A stretch of DNA of 64,000 bases, taken from assembly GCA_023333565.1 (NCBI GenBank), contig JAJKFH010003256.1:372001-436000 (forward strand), read 5' to 3'. The notes below the pieces were generated by a model, which was not told where the DNA came from, did no database searches, and saw only the letters and a program-made list of their open reading frames with translations. Both the position numbers and the translations under genes were made by a program. The first letter of the stretch is position 1, and every line of letters begins with the position of its first letter. The stretch is from Puffinus mauretanicus. Taxonomy: Eukaryota > Chordata > Aves > Procellariiformes > Procellariidae. Below are positions 56,343 to 64,000 of this stretch, one piece after another.

Positions 56343-59300
56343 CTGCAATGGAGAGGTGTCGAGGTCAGCAGGGGTGGCTGCCAGCGCCACGCAGTGCTGC
56401 CCTGGTGGGACGGTCCCGCTCAGCTCCCTCGTCCCACAGGGGCTCCCACCCTCACATGGGGCCGGCTGCCCGCAGCGAACCCCGCTGCCCTCTCCACAGA
56501 CACCCAGCTGCCCGCGGAGCTGGCTGTCACACACCGTCCCCAAAGGGACAGGGCTCTGGCACGCATGGGACGGCAACAGGCAGTGTTGCAGCAGCACCGT
56601 CACAGCGGGTGATAAGGAAAGGTCACCCCAGGATCACTTGGCCCCACCACCACCAGCCGTGCCGGACCAGTTGCCCTTTGCCAGTGCTGGCTCGGTCTCT
56701 GCCCAGACTCTGCCAGATTCGTGGGCACAGGCTGGCCCTGCCCAGGCTCGTGCCCGTCACCCAGATGGCACTGGGGCAGTTAAAACCTGCCAGCGGCGTC
56801 CTGGGAGCACCGCGGTATTTGTCCCACTGTCATTAATTAAACTGGTCTCTGACGAGGGCCCCAGCCAAATGCCTGCACAGCCTGGCAGGGCTGGAGGAGA
56901 AAAGGGCAGAGGGAGCTATTTGGAGGGTCACCTTTGGGTGCAGAGGGAGGCAGGAGCCACATCCCCGTGGCACTGTCCCGGCTGCTCGCCACAGCCAGCA
57001 CGGGCACCGGCACTGCCCACCAAGTGCCTGCACAGGCAGCTTGTGCCACGGTCCTCAGTACCACCAGGCCCCCGTGCTCCACAGCCCCCCTCCCAGAGGG
57101 GCCAGGGAGCCCACCAGCCCCTCCGCACCCCCACACCAGGGGGCCGGGGGCCCTGGGACCAGGCTGCCTTCATACCCCACAGCACAGGGTTCCTGACCCA
57201 CCATAGAGGGGTCCCGGCTGCCGCAGGGCGATGCTCTGGCTGCCGGCTCCCTGCCAGACCTCAGCTACTGCCGCACGGAGCCTCACACCGTGCAGGCACA
57301 GAAACCGCATCCTCCCAGGGCCGGGGGCCGCAGGGTGTCACTTCCTGCCCTCGCTGCCTGCAAAAATAACCCGGGGATGCCGAGGGCCAGGGCAGTGGAA
57401 AAACACGACCTGGTGAGGGGAGGCAGTGAGCTCCCCAGCCGGCAGCCCTGAGTGGCCCAGCCAAAGGCAACAGGCCTCCCGGCTCCGTGTGGCCCCAGGG
57501 CGGTCCCAGTGCTCGGTGCAGAGGGACAAGGTCAGGTGCCCCAGGGCCAGCGAGGCCACGGCACCCTGGAGCTCAGGGACAGCGATGCGGGGACAGCTGT
57601 GCCATGCAAGGGTCCCTGTGGTCACGCTGCCAGCACAGCCCGGGGTCACACAAACCAGCATGTGAGCGCTCAGCACGTGGCAGTGACCTGCAGGGCGCCC
57701 GGGGTGGGCCGGGCAGGCAGGCAGCAGGCAGCCAGCTCACCCTTACTCACCAGCTCAGGACACTGCTGCTGGTTTGGTGCTGCGCTGTGCAAGTTGCAGC
57801 TGCATGTGGTGGACGCAGCTGCTCAGGCATGGAGGGCCTGGGTCCCTGCGCTGAGACCTGCAGCTCTCCACCCTGCTCGGCTCCCTCTGCCAGTGTGGGT
57901 ATGGGAGCTCTTGGTCAGCCCAAGGCAGCACCGGGGATGCCAGGGACGCTGACAGCGCAGGCAGCCCCAAAGCCACAGCTCCTGCTCAGCACCCTCACAA
58001 CTGGGGGCTGAGCCAGGGAGGGGGCCTGGCTGCCGGGCAGGGGCTCACAGGCCAGCTCCCCCGTCCCCCAGGGGCACCCCGGTGCCCTGCCAGCCCTGCT
58101 CCGTGTGCATGCCATGGTGGAGGGAATGGGGAGCCGCGTTTTGGCCAGGGTGGCAAGAGGGCAAGTGCTAGCCAAGCTGGGGACACGGCTCATGTCCCCC
58201 ACCGAAAGGTGCTGGGGTGGGAGCAGCCGGGGGCCACCCGGCACAGACGTGCTTGCCTTCTTTCATCTGGCACAGCAAGGAGAGGGAATCTGACCGTGCT
58301 CTATAAATACCACGGGGCATGGGGGCACACGGATGGGCTATTTAAGCTGAAGGTCAGGGGGGCACAGCCCCACGTGGGTACTGGTAAGTGCCAAATGAGT
58401 TTACTCTGGAAAGGAGAGGGTGGCCACCAGCATGAGCAGGGGCCAGGGAAGAGACTCCCCAAAACAGCTGCCCCTGGTCAATGCGGGCACGCGCTTGGTG
58501 CGGGGCAGGCAGACGCAACGCCTGCCAGTACTGGGGCTGCACCGAGGGCTTTCCCAGCTGTGCTCCCGCCCTTGGGGAAGGGCCGGGCTGCCCCGGGCAA
58601 GCTGGCAGCACAGCAGCAACAAGGCCATGCAGGAAGCCTCAGCCTCCTCGCCTACAGTGAGCACAGCCCCCCACCCTGGTCCCTGACCCAGGCTGGAGGA
58701 GCTCTGCTTGGAAAGCGCCGGCTCAGTCCCTGCCCGCTGCCAGCGCCTGCACCCGTTCCTCTGCCAGCAGTGCGCCTGGGTCACCGCAGGCATGGGCCAC
58801 CCCTAGCCCCCCGACCCAGCGGCTGCCGCGTCCTCCTGCGTGCCAGGCCCTTCACTGCTCCGTGCACGTCTGCGGCGTAACTTGGGTGCAACCGAGCTGG
58901 AGAGCTGCGCGCTGACTCTGGCCCTGTGGCTCTAGGCGCAGGGAACGGTTACTGGTTCAGTGGGCTCCAGCCTTTTCCATTCACGTGCTGATGAATCACT
59001 TGACAAAAATGCAGCCCAATTCTAGGCGGATTTGTTCTGAACAGTGCGGCTTTGTGGAGGGGACGGCTGTGCTGCGCTTTCCCCGCCAAGACCCCAGCAG
59101 CGCAGCCAAGCTGCTCTGCACCAGCCAGGAACCAGAGCGGCGAGGAGGGTGAGCTGCAGAGATCGCGGAGGGGAGCCCTGGAGGAGACCCCAGCCGAGAT
59201 CCCTGGGATGAGGAGGCAGGGCCGAGGGACAGAGAAAACCCCCGGGTGCTCAGAGACCAGCATTTGGACCTCCCCAAATGTCAATGTCCCTGTCAGCTGC

Positions 59301-62300
59301 GTTACCCACCACGCCTGCCGCCAGCCTGGAGAGCCACTAGTCGTGGGAGCCCAGCCCCTCCGTGAAGCTGAGCCGAGGCTCTCCCAGCTCCCTGGGCGCA
59401 TGGCAGGCGCAGCATGCCGCTGGCACTGGATGACCGAGTCCGACCAGGGCAATGCTGGAAATGCTCCTTCCCCAGGCAGGACAAGACACAGCAAGAAGAT
59501 GCACCGTGGGGCCCTCCCCTGTTGGCAGGGTGGGAGTCCCACTGGTGACAGCCTCTGTGCTGGCCCCCAGGGCTGCAAGCTGTGGCCACGCCATAATGAG
59601 GACCCTGGTCCCTTCCAGGGGCAATCCCTGCCGAGGCAGCGGGTCCCCTTGCTGCGCTCTGCCACCAGGGTCGGTCCCACCGCGCCGGCAGGGCAGCGGA
59701 CTTCACGCCTGTGCTGGGGCTGCCGCCTGGCTGTTTCCTGCCTCTGCACTGGGAGAAACGCCACCGTTTGCTTTTAACTGTGCACAGAGGCGGCTGCATG
59801 AGAAGGGCTGTGCTCGCAGCCGGGGCCTCCGGGGCGCCCCTGGCCCCTGCCCACCGAGTAGGGCTGCCCCCCGGTGCCCGCTGCCTCGGGGGACTCAGGG
59901 CTTGGGCTGGTTCCAAGGGCTTTTGATAACCCCCCCCACCTCACTGCAGCTTCCTCTGCATGGCCTGCGGCCGCCGACTGCCTCCCAGCACCACTCCTCG
60001 CTGCCCCGTCCTCCTGCCCATGGCGGGATGCTGGAACGGGCACAAGGGCAGGCAGGGAGAGGGGCATCTTCCCCTGGCTGCAGAGGGGTGGGGGTCCGTG
60101 GGGAGCTGGCAAGAGGTGGTGACTTCCCACCCTGACCAGCTGGGGCTGCCTGGGGCCGAGGAGTCCAGGGCATCCTGCAGCAGAACAGTCCCCACACCAT
60201 AGCGGGCAGCGGTGCCACGAGGAAGGGCCCCACGCTGGGGCCCAGCCGGCCCTGCACTGCTCCCCTGGCTGGGCGATGAGCACGTGACCAACTGGGACAG
60301 ATTGGGGCTGCGGTGCAGCTCCAGGAGCAAAGCTGGGGGCAAATAGAGTCACCCAGCACCACAAACCCACTGGGATGTCTCTCTGGGCTTGCCAGCCAGT
60401 GGGATGCTGTCCTCCCTGGTCCCCGCTGTGTGGCTGCCCCAGCTTGGGGGCTGCACCCCGTGTTTCTGGCTGCTGAGCGGGGGTTCCCACTGGGGACAGT
60501 TGCCATTGCAGCAGGAGCTGCCATGGGCAGCTGACGGGGAGATGCTGCAAGACCCTGCTGGGAGATGTGGCAGCCCCAGGTTCTCCCTGGGGAAGAAGGA
60601 AAGGGGGTTGGAAGTGGTGACCTGCCCCAGTGAGACCTGCGAAGAGGGGAAGCTGTGTGGGTGCTGCCCTGCAGCCAGGGTGGATCCTGCCATGGCCCAC
60701 CCCAGCTCAGGGGAGCTGCTGAAAAGCGCCTGCCTGCGTGTGCCCCACAGGCAGAGGGGCAGCACAAGGAGCCTCGGCCCCGGGACTCCCCTCCTGGCCA
60801 GAGACGTGCCGAACGGCCACCCCTTCCTCCGCCATCCCACCCCAGACCCCATTGCGTGGCCCCGCCAGCACCTGCCTATGGCTGCCCAGGAAGCACCGGT
60901 GCCCACAGACCATGGGGGTCACTGCTGGGCTGAATGGCCAGGGAACAAAGCTCCCTTCTCTGGGGCTGCTGGCAGCCAGCTCAGTGAAGGGGCCGGCTGC
61001 CAGTGCCAGCACTGCCCGCTGCCCACCCAGCACCCCCAGCCCGGGCACCCGTCTGGGCGAGGACAGCCCCAGGGTCACTCCAGCCCCACTTGAGGCCAGC
61101 AGAGATGGAGAGCTGGCAAACTGCCCCCAGGAGGGACTCAGCCCCAGCCCTGCCTGGCACACAGGCAGCAACCAGCCCCTAGGTGCCTGCCCGCACCTCA
61201 GCAGCCGGGGGGGCAGCGGAGCAGGCCACCCCCGCCCCGGCACAGCGGCAGGGCAGTTTTGGGGATGCGGAGACTGGGGAACGCAGAGTTGAGCACGGCA
61301 GCCCCGCAGGGAGAAGCGGCGGAGGCCATGGGGGCTCCCCGGGTGCATGGCAGCGCCCATGGGGAGGCAGGAGGCAGCACCAGGCCCCGCTCGCCTGCCG
61401 GCCTGAGCGGGAGCTGCGAGTTACGCGCTGCCATGGCCGCATGCGTCATCCCGGCCCTCTGACGGGAGTGGGATGGGGCCCAATCAGCGGCAGCCCCAGC
61501 AGTCAGCCCACGGCCCCTCCGCGCCAGCCGCACGGGAAGGGCTCTGACCGCCGGAGCTCAGCGGGGCGGCACTGGGGACCGGCAGCTCCCCTGCCTCACC
61601 AGGCCTCGGCAGGGCCCGCCGGGCAGCCCTCAGCAGCCCTCAGCAGGGACTGTTCCCACCTCTCTCCCCAAACCCTCTCCTTGGCCCGGTCCCTGCCGGC
61701 CGCTGGCAGCCCCCGCTGTTCCTCCCCTGCCTCCACACTCCCTGCGCCCCGTCCCAAGGAACCAAGCACTGGGACAACTGGGATCAGCACAATGCTGCCA
61801 GAGGCCGCATCCAAGGTGCCCCCCCGTCCCAGGCCCACTCCACTGCCCCATTGACCCCTTGTGGAGCCGGCACTGCCGCACAAGGCCAAAGCCACGGCCA
61901 TGCCCAGAAGGGCTGAGCATCACCTCCCTCACCCCCCACAGCCCCACGCTGCTCCAGAGGAGACCAAGCAGAAGCCGGGTTTCCTGCTGTGGCCCCCGAC
62001 CCAGCTACGTCCCCACCTGGCAGCCAAGCATCTCCCACAGCTGAGTGGCCCCAGCAGAGGAAATCCCGCCGCAAGCAGAGAGCAGCCGCTGGCCTTCACT
62101 GCCCAGGCACGGCCCCAGTGAGGAACGGCAGATGGGGCAGCCCTGAGCCCTCGGGCCCTGCAGAAAACCGCTGCCTGCCTCATGGGCCAGGAAGCGCAAG
62201 TGCAGGCAGGCCAGGTCACTTGGAACAAGTCACCAGCTCCGGTGACATGACTCCGAGCCCCTCCGGCACCCCATGCCCAAGGCAGAGTCACATCCACCTC

Positions 62301-64000
62301 CCTCTGCGCTGCCTGGAAACGCAGCCTTGGGCTCCAGCTGCTCCAGCCCCGCTCCAGGGGAGAGCTGGCTGCAGAGGCGTGAGTGAGGGCAGAGAGGCTG
62401 TGGGGATGTACAGACAGACACGGCAGGCACTCCTCACGCTACGGAGCGGGGATCCCAGCCCCACAGGGCCATTACCCCGCACCGCGCTCACCCAGCTCCC
62501 CCCTACCAAGGGCTGAGCGCGAGCCTTGGGGCTCATCGGCTGCCCTGGGTGCACCCAGCACCGCAGGGCATCAGCCACCACTACACAACCACGTCCCCAC
62601 CAAGGGCGCAGCCCGGCGGACACCAGCCGCTCCATCCGCAGCAGCCAGGGAAGGTCCCAGCAGCACCCGGCGCCCCAGGCTCTCCCCAGGCTCCGTGTGC
62701 CTGCAGGGAGGGAGCTGGCTGAGGAGCCTCCCAGCTCCAGAGAGCATCCAGGGAGAAGACAAGAAGCAGCAAGAAGGGCAGGGATCACAGGCTGCAGGAG
62801 ACGGATCCATGTTGCGTGGGAAGAGAAGGCTGGGGAGCTCATCCCAGGATGAACCCTTCTCCCCTGAGCCCAGCACTGTCCCCACCTGGGATCACACAAG
62901 ACAAGACCGATCCAGATGAGCCACACAGGGGACTTGGGCTGGGAGCCGGGAGGTACCAGGGCTGCGGGCAGCACAGCCGGGGAGGAGCCTGCGTTGGCAG
63001 GATGGGCTCTGGGCACCCGCAGGACAGGCACCTGCCCAGGGCAGTGGGGCAGCCCGAGCCGCAGGCGGCCACTGCGCGGCCACGCTGCACCCTCCTAGGG
63101 GACGGCTGAGAGAGCCGGGGCCGCCGAGACAGACGGTGACTCAGCAGCTGAGTCACGACTGAGCCGGCACCCCGGGACGGGCAGCGAGTCACGAGTGCCC
63201 CGGAAAGCTGAGCCTGGTAAGAGCGTGACGGGAAGCTGCAGCCCTGCCTCCGGAGCAGGCGCGGGGGATCCTGTGGTCCAGAGGCATCGGCTTGAGCAGC
63301 AGCTCCAAAAAATCAGTGCTCCATTTTGTCTAGAAACCTCCCTGTCCCCAACATGCTTCGCGGCACGCTGTGCCGAGCAGCAAGGCCGGGCAGAGCCGGG
63401 GCACACGGGGCAGCAGCCAGACACTGTGGGAGTTGCCCCCGCGGAAGAGAAACGCTGGGAGCGGGGTCTGGAAGGGGCGAGGGGAGCCTGGGAATGTGTC
63501 AGGAGCATCCTGGCTCAGGAGAAGAGGATGGGGCAGGGCCGTCCAGAGGTTGGGGCTGCCTAAGTGTTTGGGAATGTTACCTCTCCAGCTGAGCCTGGGA
63601 ACGGCCCCGCAAAGGAGAGCGTGAGGAACTGGGGCTGGTCTGTTTGTTTAATATGTTAAAATTTAATAAGGGCATTATTCATAGAAAGAGGAATCCAGAT
63701 CCCGGTGCTGCCAAGCCCTCCCTTTCAGCAGCATCCAAGCTGAACAAAGTGGGACGGGGGAGAGGAAATGCCTGGAAATAAGGAACAGACAGGAGGTGAC
63801 CGAGCCTGACTCGGCTGGCTCTCCCGGGCTAGGTGCTGGCTCTGCGCGCCGTGCGCGCCAGGCCGGTGGCGTTCGAGAGGCGCCCGCGCTCGGAGAGCCC
63901 TGGCCTCCCCCGGGGCCGTCAGCTCCCCGCGCTGCCACGTACCTTCGCGGTTTAATCAAAGTTGGGAGAGGCCGGGCTTCCCCGTGTCACCGGGGCTGCG
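56343..64000 (-). other. TIMP2: TIMP2 intron 1 (at least 7.7 kb, right end beyond the window)
   Basis: In mammals TIMP2 intron 1 is very long, so the missing exon 1 probably lies to the right. I searched the minus strand for the Cys-Ser-Cys-Ser-Pro start and a signal peptide with a donor and found none. Content seen: an ATTAATTAA motif near 56831-56839, a TATA-like box with a following donor on the plus strand (58302-58384), a near-palindromic pair of AP-1/ARE sites (63137-63155), and an A+T-rich patch with a forkhead-type motif (63636-63700). Long open frames on both strands look like G+C-driven noise. Confidence 0.6.

Noticed and set aside
56343..64000. TIMP2 exon 1 within the window
   Set aside because: No minus-strand frame with a signal peptide followed by Cys-Ser-Cys-Ser-Pro and a phase-1 donor was found. 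The intron is long in other vertebrates, so the exon is probably further right.
1..64000. CRISPR arrays, operons, integrated phage or other prokaryotic systems
   Set aside because: All genes are spliced vertebrate genes. The tandem repeats seen lack spacers, and no prokaryotic coding organisation is present.

Overview
The window is vertebrate nuclear DNA, most likely from a bird microchromosome. It has a very high G+C content, very short introns (many of 75-400 bp), dense CpG islands and a CR1-type LINE fragment. It carries four neighbouring genes, all transcribed leftward (minus strand): DNAH17, CYTH1, USP36 and TIMP2. This is the same order and orientation as human 17q25.3, so the block is conserved synteny. 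I identified the genes by reading translated exons against the known families and joining them at splice sites. Species and database matches could not be checked.

Layout from left to right, which runs from 3' to 5' for every gene. Positions 1-21592: the 5' part of DNAH17, an outer-arm axonemal dynein heavy chain. 51 coding exons join in one frame (2,714 codons plus two bases), from the start codon through the tail, linker, AAA1, AAA2 and into AAA3. The rest lies left of the window. 21.6-23.1 kb: DNAH17 upstream region with a 22-bp minisatellite. 23.1-41.75 kb: complete CYTH1 (cytohesin-1, an ARF guanine-nucleotide exchange factor), 13 coding exons plus a 3-base microexon at 27274-27276. 41.1-42.1 kb: a CpG island holding both the CYTH1 promoter and the USP36 poly(A) signal. 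41.9-52.9 kb: complete USP36 (nucleolar ubiquitin protease), 18 coding exons, 1,106 codons. 52.3-53.4 kb: USP36 CpG-island promoter. 53.6-56.34 kb: TIMP2 exons 2-5 and its probable 3' UTR. 56.34-64 kb: TIMP2 intron 1. Exon 1, with the signal peptide and first three cysteines, was not found and is probably to the right.

The four genes do not form a pathway. DNAH17 drives flagellar and ciliary beating, CYTH1 activates ARF GTPases at membranes, USP36 deubiquitinates nucleolar and nuclear substrates, and TIMP2 is a secreted metalloproteinase inhibitor. The link between them is position: a compact head-to-tail array with under 200 bp between the USP36 poly(A) signal and the CYTH1 start codon.

The strongest observations are the CYTH1 three-base microexon with its pyrimidine-rich flank, the overlap of the USP36 3' end with the CYTH1 promoter, a GC-AG intron in DNAH17, a 73-bp 3'-UTR intron in USP36, and a USP36 exon-1/exon-2 junction that creates an in-frame upstream ATG. 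I saw no CRISPR array, operon, phage or other prokaryotic feature, and no new gene system beyond these conserved vertebrate genes.
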